Origin: Streptomyces sp. SDr-06
Lineage (GTDB): Bacteria; Actinomycetota; Actinomycetes; Streptomycetales; Streptomycetaceae
NCBI RefSeq assembly: GCF_003324565.1
Contig: NZ_QOLA01000020.1
Coordinates: 1-64,000 of the forward strand
Reading direction: 5' to 3'
DNA length: 64,000 nucleotides
The translations under genes and the position numbers were made by a program. Numbering within the stretch: the stretch's first letter is position 1; each line of letters opens with the position of its first letter. The notes under the pieces were generated by a model, which did no database searches, was not told where the DNA came from, and saw nothing but the letters and a program-made list of their open reading frames with translations. Of this stretch, positions 41,077 through 50,900 are shown in pieces.

Positions 41077-44000
41077 ATGACGCCCGTAGCGCCGAACCCT
41101 GAACTTGTCATCGGATTGAGCCCGTTAGGACTGCCCGACCCGCGTCCGGTCGCCGCGGTGTGCCGGGCCGGCGGACTCGGAGTGCTGGATCTCGGGGCGG
41201 GTGACCGTCGTGCCAGGGAAGCGCTCGCGCGGGTACGGCGCTGGACGCGGGGCCCGTTCGCCGTCCGTGTCGGGCCGTCCTGCGCGCTGACACCGGAGGA
41301 GGTCGCCGAGGGGTGCGACGGCGCCCTCCCTCCGGTGGTCGTGCTCGCGGCCGGCGCGGACTGGAAAGCGCGCCAACTCGGCGCTGGATGCCGGGTATTG
41401 GTGGAGGTGGGAGGCCGGGAGGAGGCGCGCCGGGCGGCGGCGGACGGTGCGTACGGGCTCGTGGCGCGCGGCAGCGAGTGTGGCGGGCGCAGCGGCGATC
41501 TGAGCACGTTCGTGCTCCTCCAGGCGCTGCTCGCCGACCCCGCATGCGACCTGCCGGTGTGGGCCTGCGGGGGCATCGGCCCGCGCACGGCGGCGGCCGC
41601 GGTGGTCGGCGGCGCGGCCGGGGTCGTCCTCGACACTCAGCTCGCCCTGCTCGAGGAGTCCGGGATCGGGGACGAGGCGGCGGCCGCGCTGCGCGCGATG
41701 GACGGGTCCGAGACACGGGTCGTCGACGGTGTCCGGGCGCTGCGCAATGCCCGCACCGGGCTGCAACTCCCCGTCGGCCAGGACGGGTTCCTCGCCGCGC
41801 GGTTCGCCGAGCGGTGGGGGACCGTGGCCGGTGCCGTGCGCGGAGTGCGCGAGGCCATTCTGGCTGCCGTCGGTGACGCGGCCGGTGTCGGGGTCCTGGC
41901 GGCGGGCTCTGCGATGGCGGAGGCTCTCGGCACCCGCCTGCCCCTCGTGCAGGGCCCGATGACCCGGGTCAGCGACCGGGCCGGGTTCGCCGCGGCCGTC
42001 GCGCGCGAGGGGGCACTGCCGATGCTGGCCCTCGCGCTGTCCGATGGCGAGCAGAGCCGCACCCTGCTCGAACGGACCCGTCGTGAACTGGGCGAACACC
42101 CCTGGGGCGTAGGCATCCTCGGTTTCGCGGACAGCAGGATCAGAGCAGAACAACTGGCGGCCGTACGAGCGGTCCGTCCCACGCACGCGATCATCGCCGG
42201 CGGCCGCCCCGCCCAGGCGGCCGACCTGGAGGCGTCCGGCATCAAGACGTTCCTGCATGTGCCGTCGGCCGCGCTGCTCACGCAGTTCATTGACATGGGC
42301 ATGCGCAGATTTGTCTTCGAGGGTGCCGAATGCGGCGGACATGTCGGACCGCGCAACAGCTTTCCGCTCTGGGAGGCGCAGTTGGCGGTGGTCGAGGGGT
42401 ACCTGGCGCGCGCGCCCGGTGCGCCGGGCGGCTTCGAGGTCCTGCTCGCGGGCGGCATCCACGACGAGCGCTCCGCGGCCATGGCCGCCGCGCTCGCCGC
42501 CCCGCTCGCCGCACGCGGCGTCGCGGTCGGCGCCCTGATGGGGACCGCCTATCTCTTCACGGCCGAGGCGGTCGGGTGCGGCGCGATCCAGCCGGTCTTC
42601 CAGCGCCAGGTGATCGCCGCCGGGGCCACCGCGCTCCTGGAGAGCGCCCCGGGCCACGCCACGCGCTGCGTCGCCAGCCCGTACACCGCCGACTACGCCG
42701 CCGCCCGCGCGCGTCTGCACGCCGACGGCATGTCCGACCGCCAGGCCTGGGAGGAGCTGGAACGCCTGAACCTCGGGCGGCTGCGGATCGCCAGCAAGGG
42801 CGTGGAGCGCGAGGGTGACGCGCTGCGGCCCGTGTCCGAGCAACGCCAGCTCGACGCAGGGATGTTCATGGCCGGAGAGGTGGCCGTGCTGCGCTCGGAG
42901 ACCACGACCGTCGGCGCGCTGCACGACGCCGTGAGCCGCGGCGCCGAGGCCTTCGCCGAGCGGCGAGCGGTCGAGCTGGCCGGGACGCCGGGCGCCGCCG
43001 GGGACATCGCCGAAGAGCCTGCCCCGCAGCCGCTCGACATCGCCGTGGTGGGCATGGCCTGCATGTTCCCCCAGGCCCCCGATCTGGCGACGTACTGGGC
43101 GAACATCGTGGGCGGCGTCGACGCGGTCACCGAAGTCCCCGCCGACCGCTGGGACCCGGAGATCTACCACGACGCCACGGGCGAGCGCGCCGGAACTACC
43201 GCGTCGCGGTGGGGAGGCTTCCTGCCGCCGATCCCCTTCGACCCCTTCGCGTACGGCATCCCGCCCGCGTCGCTCGGCAGCATCGAGCCCGTACAGCTGC
43301 TCGCCCTCGAAGCGGCCCGGCGGGCGCTGGAGGACGCCGGGTACGGCGAGCGGCCCTTCGACCGTTCCCGTACGTCGGTGGTCTTCGGGGCCGAATCCGG
43401 CAGCGACCTGTCCGGCGCGACGACCTTGCGCACCGTCCTGCCCGCCTACCTGGGGGAGATACCGCCCGCCCTTGAGGAGCAGCTGCCCCAGCTCACCGAG
43501 GACTCCTTCCCCGGCATGCTCGCCAACGTCATCGCGGGCCGGATCGCCAACCGCCTCGACCTGGGCGGCGCGAACTACACCGTCGACGCGGCCTGCGCCT
43601 CCTCGCTCGCCGCACTGGACGTCGCCTGCAAGGAACTCGCCTCCGGCACCAGCGAGATGGTGCTCTGCGGCGGCGCCGACCTGCACAACGGCATCAACGA
43701 CTACCTCCTCTTCTCCTCTGTGCGCGCCCTCTCCTCGAACGGGCGCTCCCGTACGTTCGACGCCTCCGCCGACGGCACGGTGCTCGGCGAAGGGGTGGCC
43801 TGCGTGGCGCTGAAGCGGCTGGCCGACGCCGAGCGGGACGGCGATCGCGTGTACGCCGTGGTCAAGGGGATCGGCAGCGCGAGCGACGGCCGCTCCCTCG
43901 GGCTCACCGCGCCCCGCCCCGAGGGCCAGCGCGCGGCGCTGGAGCGGGCCTACCGGGTGGCCGGGGTCTCGCCCGCCCGGGTCGGCCTGGTCGAGGCGCA

Positions 44001-47000
44001 CGGCACCGGGACCGTGGTCGGCGACCGTACCGAACTGGCCACGCTGACAGCCGTGTTCACCGAGGCAGGGGCGGCCCCGGGCGGCTGCGTGCTCGGCTCC
44101 GTCAAGTCCCAGCTGGGTCACACCAAGTGCGCGGCGGGGCTGGCGGGCTTGATCAAGGCAGCCATGGCCCTGCACACCGGGATCGCCCCGCCCACCCTCC
44201 ACATCCAGGAACCCAACGCAGCCTGGGACTCCGCCACCAGCCCCTTCGCCTTCCACGCCGAGGCCCGGCCCTGGGCGGCCCCGGCGGCCGAACGGATCGC
44301 GGGGGTCAGCGCGTTCGGCTTCGGCGGCACCAACTTCCACGCGGTGCTCACGGCCCACGGCGCCGCGGCGCCCCCGGCCCAGGGCTACGAGGCGTGGCCG
44401 GCCGAGCTGTTCCTGTTCCGGGGCGCGGACGGCGCCGCGGCCGGACGGGAGGCGCGGTGGCTGCTGGGCGAGCTGGACGACCCGGGCGCGCGCCTGCGGC
44501 TGCGGGACGCCGCGCTGGTGGCGGCCAGGCGCGCTGCGACCCGGCCGGGTCCGGTGCGCATCGCGGTCGTCGCCGAGAGCGTGGACGACCTGCGGGCGCT
44601 GTTGCGGAAGGCGGCTGACGGGGAGCGGGGGAGAGGGGTGTACGCCGCGGGCGGGGGCGCGTCAGGCAGGCTTCCCCTCACCGTGGAAGGGGGGCGGGGA
44701 AGGGACGGGAACGAATCCGGCGGGTCCGAAGCCGACGAGCCCAAGGTCGCCTTTCTCTTCCCCGGTCAGGGCAGCCAGCGCCCCGGCATGCTCGGCGAGC
44801 TCCTTGTCGCGTTCCCGGAGGCCGCGCACCTGGTGCGGAAGGGCGGCGCGTACGCATCCGCGCTCTATCCGCCCCAAGCGTTCGAGCCCGGTGCGGCCGA
44901 GCGCCGGCAGCGGGCACTCCAGGACACGCGCATGGCCCAACCATCCCTTGGAATAGTGGATTTGACCCTCTCTCAGGTGCTGGAGTGGGCAGGTGTACAT
45001 CCCGACATGGCGGGCGGGCACTCCTACGGGGAGCTGGTGGCCCTGGCGGCGGCCGGAGCCCTGACCCCGCACGCGCTGCTCGACCTGAGCGCCCACCGGG
45101 CCGGGGCGATCCTGGATTCGCTCGGTGCCGACCCCGGGACGATGGCCGCGGTCACGGCCGCCGCCGACGACGTGGAGCGCGTCCTCACCGAGGCCGGGCT
45201 GGGCGACAGGGTCGTGGCCGCCAACCGCAACGGCCCCCGGCAGACCATCGTCTCCGGTCCCACCGCCCTGGTGGAAGAGGCGCTGGAGCAGCTCCGGGGC
45301 GCGGGCCACAGCGTGCGGCGCATCCCGGTCGCCTGCGCCTTCCACAGCCCGCTGGTGGCGGGCGCGGGCGAGCGGTTCGCCCCGGTCCTGGCCCGGCACC
45401 CGGTCAGGGCGCCGGAGTTCCCGGTCTGGGCCAACCGCACGGCCGCCGTCTACCCGGACCGGCCCGACGGTGTCCGGGCCGAACTGGCCGCGCAGATCGG
45501 GTCCCCGGTGCGTTTCGCCGAACAGGTCGAGGCGATGTATGCCGCCGGGGCGCGCATCTTCGTCGAAGCGGGCCCGGGGACGGTCCTGACCGGCCTCGTC
45601 GGCCAGATCCTGGGCGACCGCCCGCACCGGGCGGTCGCCTGCGAGCCGCGCCCCGGAGCCGGGCTGCGCGGCCTGCTGGAATGCCTGGCGCAGCTCGCGG
45701 TGGCGGGTGTGCCGGTACGCGCCGGACGGCTCCTCCAAGGCCGGGGCGCGATGACGGAGCGACCGGAGCCGCCCGGCTGGACCGTGGACGGCCACCTCGT
45801 TCGCACCCGCTCCGGCGAGCTGCTGCCCGGGGCCCTCAAACCGGCCCGACGGGTCAGTCTGGAGACGACCACAGTGACACCCGACAGCGGCTCCCGGCAC
45901 GACGACGGCGAACTCATCGCGGACTTCCTGCGCACGACCCGCGAACTGGTCGCGGCCCAACGGGACGTCCTGCTCACCCACTTGGGAGCCGCGGGCGGAG
46001 CCGCCTCCCCGCCACAGGTGCCCGCTCTCCCACGGCCTGCGGAAACAGCCCCGGCGGCGGCCGTGGCCGAGGAGACTTCGCAGGCCCTGCCCGCGCGGCC
46101 GGTCGCCGTCGACATCGAACAGGCCGTGCTTGCCGTCATCAGCGAACGGACCGGCTACCCGGCCGACATGATCGAACCCGATCTGGACCTCGAAGCGGAC
46201 CTGAGCATCGACTCCATCAAGCGCACCGAGATCGTCGGAGAGCTGGCCCGCCGTCTCGCGGGGACCCGGACCTTCGACGACGTGGAGATGGAGGAGCTGT
46301 CCCGGGCCCGTACGGTAGCCGCGATCACGGCATGGATCACGCGGCACGAGAGTCCGGCCGGGCCGGAAACGGCGACCGCCGTGCCCGAGTCGGCCGACCC
46401 GGCTCCGTCCGGGCCCGAGAGCGAGCCCATCCAGGGCGTGGCCCCGCGCCGCTGCCTTCTGGAGCCGATCCCCCTTGGCCTGCCGGTCGTCCCGCCGGAC
46501 GCGGACCTGCACGGCAGGCGCTTCGCCCTGCTCGGCGGCGGCGCCACCGCCGACGAGCTCACGACCCGGCTGGTCGACAGGGGCGCGCAGGCCGTCACGT
46601 ACGACACCGACCGGCGGCTCGAGGCGGCCGACGGCCCCTTCGACGGGGTCTTCCACCTGGGGGCCATGGCCGCTGAGGACTCCACCGACGGCGGCGCGGC
46701 GCTGCTCCCCGGAGCCTTCGAGGTCTTCCGCACCACCCTGCGCCTCGCACCCCGTTGGCTGATCTGCGGCAGGACCGTGCCCGGCGGCGGAGCGGACGCG
46801 GGGGCGGGACTGCACGGGCTGTTCCGGACCATCGAGCGGGAGTACGGTGCCATCGCCGCCCGCGTCGTCGACCTCGATCCGGCGGCCACCGCGGCCCGGC
46901 AGGCCGACTTCCTGCTGGCGGAGCTGTACGCCGAGGACCGTGTCCCCGTCGTCGTGCGCACCGAGGCGGGCCGGTACGGGTACACGCTCGTGGAGCGCGG

Positions 47001-47919
47001 CCTCGGCCGCCTGGCGCGCACCGGGGCGGGGCCCGCCGGGGACGGAGCGGCCGAAGCCGCCGCGCTCGGGCTCGACCCGGACTCCGTGGTCGTGCTCGCC
47101 GGAGGGGCACGCGGGATCACCGCGGACGTCGCCCTGGCACTCGCGGCGGCCTCCCGTTGCCGGATCGAGCTCCTCGGCCGCACTCCGCTGCCCGCCGGAC
47201 CCGAGGACCCGGAGCTCGCGGGCGCCGCCGACGCGACCGCCCTGCGGGCACTGTTCTCCGCCCGGGGCGAGCCGACCCCCGCGGCGATCGAGCGCGAGGT
47301 CAAGAACGTCCTCGCGGGCCGTGAAGTCGCCCACACCCTCGAACGGTTGGAGCAGCTCGGCAGCCCCGCCGCGTACCGCGTCGCCGACATGTGCGACGCG
47401 GCGGCCGTGGCTCAGGCCGTCAAGGAGATCCAGGCGGAGCAGGGCCGCATCGATGTGGTGGTGTACGCGGCGGGCGTGATCGAGGACCGGCTCATGGAAG
47501 AGAAGGACCCCGAGTCGTTCCGGCGCGTGTACGCGACGAAGGTGGACGGCGCCCGCGCCCTGCTCGACGCCGCGGCCCAACTGCCCCACGGCCCCCGGTC
47601 GGCCGTGTTGTTCGGCAGCGTCTCGGCCGTACTCGGCAACCGGGGGCAGAGCGACTACGCCGCCGCCAACGACGCGCTCGCGCACGTCGGCGAGCAATGG
47701 GCGCGGCGCACCGGTCGCCGGGCGCTGACCGTGCACTGGGGGCCGTGGGCGCCGTCCGGAGCGCACGGCGGCATGGTCACCCCGCACCTCGCCCGCCAGT
47801 ACGCCCGGCGCGGAGTGGCCCTCATCGACCGCGAGGAGGGCGCGCTGGCCCTGCTGCGGGAGCTGGCCTGGGGCGACGAGTCGGCCACGTCCGTCGTCTA
47901 CACGGCATCGGACCAGTGA
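41077..47919 (+). CDS. Iterative type I PKS, PUFA/hglE-like: NPD-KS-AT-ACP-KR
   Basis: 2280 residues. Residues 1-640 are PfaD/nitronate-monooxygenase-like, seemingly two TIM-barrel halves; the second begins RLPLVQGPMTRVSDRAGF and contains FEGAECGGHVGPRNSF, the FMN enoyl-reductase type. KS about 650-1095: Cys840 in VDAACASSLAAL, His in EAHGTGTVVGD and GSVKSQLGHTKC. AT about 1220-1555: Ser1316 in GGHSYGE. ACP about 1680-1760: Ser1713 in LSIDSIKRTE, the PUFA-synthase form. KR about 2000-2280: LAGGARGITADVA and Tyr2194 in GQSDYAAANDAL. All domains look active. It should build and process an acyl chain iteratively with the next protein. ATG 41077 has GGAG six bases upstream. A TTA codon is at 41125 (residue 17). 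Confidence 0.92.
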   Translation: MTPVAPNPELVIGLSPLGLPDPRPVAAVCRAGGLGVLDLGAGDRRAREALARVRRWTRGPFAVRVGPSCALTPEEVAEGCDGALPPVVVLAAGADWKARQLGAGCRVLVEVGGREEARRAAADGAYGLVARGSECGGRSGDLSTFVLLQALLADPACDLPVWACGGIGPRTAAAAVVGGAAGVVLDTQLALLEESGIGDEAAAALRAMDGSETRVVDGVRALRNARTGLQLPVGQDGFLAARFAERWGTVAGAVRGVREAILAAVGDAAGVGVLAAGSAMAEALGTRLPLVQGPMTRVSDRAGFAAAVAREGALPMLALALSDGEQSRTLLERTRRELGEHPWGVGILGFADSRIRAEQLAAVRAVRPTHAIIAGGRPAQAADLEASGIKTFLHVPSAALLTQFIDMGMRRFVFEGAECGGHVGPRNSFPLWEAQLAVVEGYLARAPGAPGGFEVLLAGGIHDERSAAMAAALAAPLAARGVAVGALMGTAYLFTAEAVGCGAIQPVFQRQVIAAGATALLESAPGHATRCVASPYTADYAAARARLHADGMSDRQAWEELERLNLGRLRIASKGVEREGDALRPVSEQRQLDAGMFMAGEVAVLRSETTTVGALHDAVSRGAEAFAERRAVELAGTPGAAGDIAEEPAPQPLDIAVVGMACMFPQAPDLATYWANIVGGVDAVTEVPADRWDPEIYHDATGERAGTTASRWGGFLPPIPFDPFAYGIPPASLGSIEPVQLLALEAARRALEDAGYGERPFDRSRTSVVFGAESGSDLSGATTLRTVLPAYLGEIPPALEEQLPQLTEDSFPGMLANVIAGRIANRLDLGGANYTVDAACASSLAALDVACKELASGTSEMVLCGGADLHNGINDYLLFSSVRALSSNGRSRTFDASADGTVLGEGVACVALKRLADAERDGDRVYAVVKGIGSASDGRSLGLTAPRPEGQRAALERAYRVAGVSPARVGLVEAHGTGTVVGDRTELATLTAVFTEAGAAPGGCVLGSVKSQLGHTKCAAGLAGLIKAAMALHTGIAPPTLHIQEPNAAWDSATSPFAFHAEARPWAAPAAERIAGVSAFGFGGTNFHAVLTAHGAAAPPAQGYEAWPAELFLFRGADGAAAGREARWLLGELDDPGARLRLRDAALVAARRAATRPGPVRIAVVAESVDDLRALLRKAADGERGRGVYAAGGGASGRLPLTVEGGRGRDGNESGGSEADEPKVAFLFPGQGSQRPGMLGELLVAFPEAAHLVRKGGAYASALYPPQAFEPGAAERRQRALQDTRMAQPSLGIVDLTLSQVLEWAGVHPDMAGGHSYGELVALAAAGALTPHALLDLSAHRAGAILDSLGADPGTMAAVTAAADDVERVLTEAGLGDRVVAANRNGPRQTIVSGPTALVEEALEQLRGAGHSVRRIPVACAFHSPLVAGAGERFAPVLARHPVRAPEFPVWANRTAAVYPDRPDGVRAELAAQIGSPVRFAEQVEAMYAAGARIFVEAGPGTVLTGLVGQILGDRPHRAVACEPRPGAGLRGLLECLAQLAVAGVPVRAGRLLQGRGAMTERPEPPGWTVDGHLVRTRSGELLPGALKPARRVSLETTTVTPDSGSRHDDGELIADFLRTTRELVAAQRDVLLTHLGAAGGAASPPQVPALPRPAETAPAAAVAEETSQALPARPVAVDIEQAVLAVISERTGYPADMIEPDLDLEADLSIDSIKRTEIVGELARRLAGTRTFDDVEMEELSRARTVAAITAWITRHESPAGPETATAVPESADPAPSGPESEPIQGVAPRRCLLEPIPLGLPVVPPDADLHGRRFALLGGGATADELTTRLVDRGAQAVTYDTDRRLEAADGPFDGVFHLGAMAAEDSTDGGAALLPGAFEVFRTTLRLAPRWLICGRTVPGGGADAGAGLHGLFRTIEREYGAIAARVVDLDPAATAARQADFLLAELYAEDRVPVVVRTEAGRYGYTLVERGLGRLARTGAGPAGDGAAEAAALGLDPDSVVVLAGGARGITADVALALAAASRCRIELLGRTPLPAGPEDPELAGAADATALRALFSARGEPTPAAIEREVKNVLAGREVAHTLERLEQLGSPAAYRVADMCDAAAVAQAVKEIQAEQGRIDVVVYAAGVIEDRLMEEKDPESFRRVYATKVDGARALLDAAAQLPHGPRSAVLFGSVSAVLGNRGQSDYAAANDALAHVGEQWARRTGRRALTVHWGPWAPSGAHGGMVTPHLARQYARRGVALIDREEGALALLRELAWGDESATSVVYTASDQ

Positions 47920-47920
47920 C

Positions 47921-50900
47921 GTGGCCGAGCAGACACCGTCCCCGGCAGACCTGAGGGAGCGTCAGATTCCGGTCGCCATCGTCGGCATGGCCGTCCTGTT
48001 GCCCGGCGCCAAGGACCTGGAGGCCTACTGGCGCAACCTCGTCGACGGTGTGGACGCCGTCGGCGAGGTGCCCGAGGGGCGCTGGGACCCGGTCTACTAC
48101 CAGCCCGGCGCCCGGGGCGGCGTCGACCGGATCTACTGCCGGCGCGGCGGCTTCGTCGACGGCCTCGCCGAGATCGACGCCACCCGCCACGGCGTCATGC
48201 CCCACTCGGTCGCGGGCACCGAACCCGACCAGCTCATCGCGCTCTCCGTCGCGGCCCGGGCGATCGCGGACGCGGGAGGCGAGGAACGGCTGCCCGAGCG
48301 CGGCCGGATCGGGGTGGTCCTGGGCCGGGGCGGATACCTCACTCCGGGCCTCGCCCGCCTCGACCAACGGGTGCGTACCGCCCACCAGTTGACGCGCACC
48401 CTGGGCGAACTCATGCCCCACCTCGGCCCGGACCAACTCGACCGGGTCCGGGCCGCGTTCACCGAAACGCTGGGGCCCGAGCACCCGGAGTCGGCCATTG
48501 GACTCGTCCCCAATCTCGCGGCGTCCCGCATCGCCAACCGGCTCGACCTGCGGGGCCCCGCGTACACCGTGGACGCGGCCTGCGCGTCCTCACTGATCGC
48601 CGTCGACCAGGCGGTGGGCGAACTGGCCGCGGGCCGCTGCGACATGATGCTCGCGGGCGGGGTGCACCACTGCCACGACATCACCCTGTGGAGCGTCTTC
48701 ACCCAGCTGCGCGCCCTCTCGCCGAGTCAGCGCAGCCGCCCCTTCCACGCGGCGGCCGACGGCATCCTCATCGGAGAGGGCACGGGTGTCGTCGTCCTCA
48801 AGCGGCTCGCGGACGCCGAACGTGACGGCGACCGGGTGTACGCGGTGATCCGGGGCACCGGCGTCGCGGGCGACGGCCGCGCCGCCGGGCTGATGAACCC
48901 CGATCCGGGCGGCCAGACGCGTGCGGTCCGGCAGGCCTGGCGAGCAGCGGGCCTCGACCCGCGCGCCCCCGGCTCCCTCGGCCTCCTGGAGGCGCACGGC
49001 ACCGGCACTCCCGCGGGCGACGCGGCCGAACTCGCCACATTGGCCGAGGTGTTCGGGGCGGCCACCGGCGCAGCAGACCCGGCCGTCATCGGCTCGGTGA
49101 AATCGATGATCGGCCACTGCATGCCCGCCGCGGGCGTCGCCGGGCTGGTGAAGGCCGCCCTCGCCGTGCACCACGCGACCCTGCTGCCGACCCTGCACTG
49201 CGACGAGCCGCACCCCGCGCTCGCCCGCACCCGGTTCCGCCCGGCGGCACTCGCCCGCCCCTGGGAGGGGCCGCTGCGCCGGGCCGCCGTCAACGCGTTC
49301 GGATTCGGCGGGATCAACGCGCACGTGGTCCTGGAGCAGGCCCCGGGCGCCGTGGCCGCTCCGCGCCGGGCGGCCGTGCGCGAACCGGAGCGGGTGCTGC
49401 GCCTGAGCGCCCGCACCGCCGAGGGCCTGGCGCGGCTCCTGGAGGCGGACGACACGGCGGTACGGGCACGGGGCGCCGCCACGTACCCGCAGGACCTTTC
49501 CCGCATCCCGGCTGCCCGCCTCGGCATCGTCGATCCGACCGCCAAGCGGCTGGGACTCGCACGCCGGGCGGTGGCCCAGGGTCGTCCGTGGCGCGGCCGC
49601 AGCGATGTGTGGTTCGCCCCGTATCCGCTCCTCGGGCCGGCCGGTGGGGGCAAGGTGGCGTTCGTCTTCCCCGGCCTGGAGGCCGAGTTCGCCCCTCGGG
49701 TGGACGAGGTGGCCGAACACTACGGGCTGCGGCTGCCGGGCCGTGCGTACACCGAGGCGACCGATGTCGCCCGGCACGGCCTCGGCGTGCTCCGCGTCGG
49801 CCGGGTCCTCGACGAGGCCCTGCGCGCGCTCGGCGTCCGGCCCGACGGGGTCGCCGGGCACAGCGTCGGAGAGTGGGCGGCGATGATCGCGGGCGGCATG
49901 TTCGCGGCCGACAGGGCGGACGACTTCTTCGCCTCCTTCGACCCCGACTCGCTGCGGGTGCCGGGGCTGGCGTTCGCGGCGATCGGCGCCCCGGCGGCCC
50001 GGGTGAGCGAGGTGCTGGCCGACTGGCCGGATCTCGTCCTCTCGCACGACAACTCGCCCAGCCAGTCGATGGTGTGCGGCCCGGAACAGCCCGTCGAGGA
50101 GTTCGCGGCGAAGCTCCGGGCCGAGCACGTGATCTGCCAACTGCTTCCGTTCCGCTCCGGCTTCCACACGCCGATGCTCGCCCCCTATCTGGGCCCCATG
50201 AAGCGGGGTGTGGACGCGGCGGAGATCCTTCCGCAGCGGGTGCCGGTCTGGTCCGGTACGACGGCGGCCCCGTTCCCCGCCGACCCCGACGAGGTGCGCG
50301 CCCTGTTCGTGCGCCATCTCCTGGAGCCGGTACGGTTCCGGCCGCTCGTCGACGCGCTGTACGCGGCGGGCTTCCGCGCCTTCGTCCAGGTGGGCACAGG
50401 ACGTCTGACCTCGCTGCTCGACGACACCCTCAAGGACCGCGACCACCTCACACTCGCCGCCAACTCACCCCTACGCGGCGGACTCGCACAACTGTTGCGG
50501 GTGGAGACCGGGCTGTGGACCGAGGGGTTGGCGCTCACGCCCGCCCGGCCGGACCGGCCGCGCGCTTCCGCCGCCCCGATCCCCCTCGACCTGACGGCCG
50601 CGCTGATCCCTCTCGCTCCCCACCGCCTGGAGGAGTTACGTGAGGAGCTGCGCGTCGGCGCAGAGGCATCGCCCCAAAGCCTCAGCCCCACAGGCCTGTT
50701 GAGTGATGAGCTGACCCGGAGTCACCCCGCCGCAGCGGAGCTGGACGCGCTGATGCGGGAGACGGTGGACAGCGTCACGGCCGTATTGGAGGGGGTGCGG
50801 GCTCCGAAGGCGGCGGCGGTCCCTGCGGGGGCGGCGCCTGCCGAACCCGACCGTGCCGCCCCGCGCGCCGAGCACGGCGGCCGACTGCACGTCTCCACCG

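Noticed and set aside
44662..47787. 1041-codon minus-strand frame opposite the first PKS gene
   Set aside because: Shadow of the PKS reading frame; no motifs, and the plus strand carries intact KS, AT, ACP and KR motifs.
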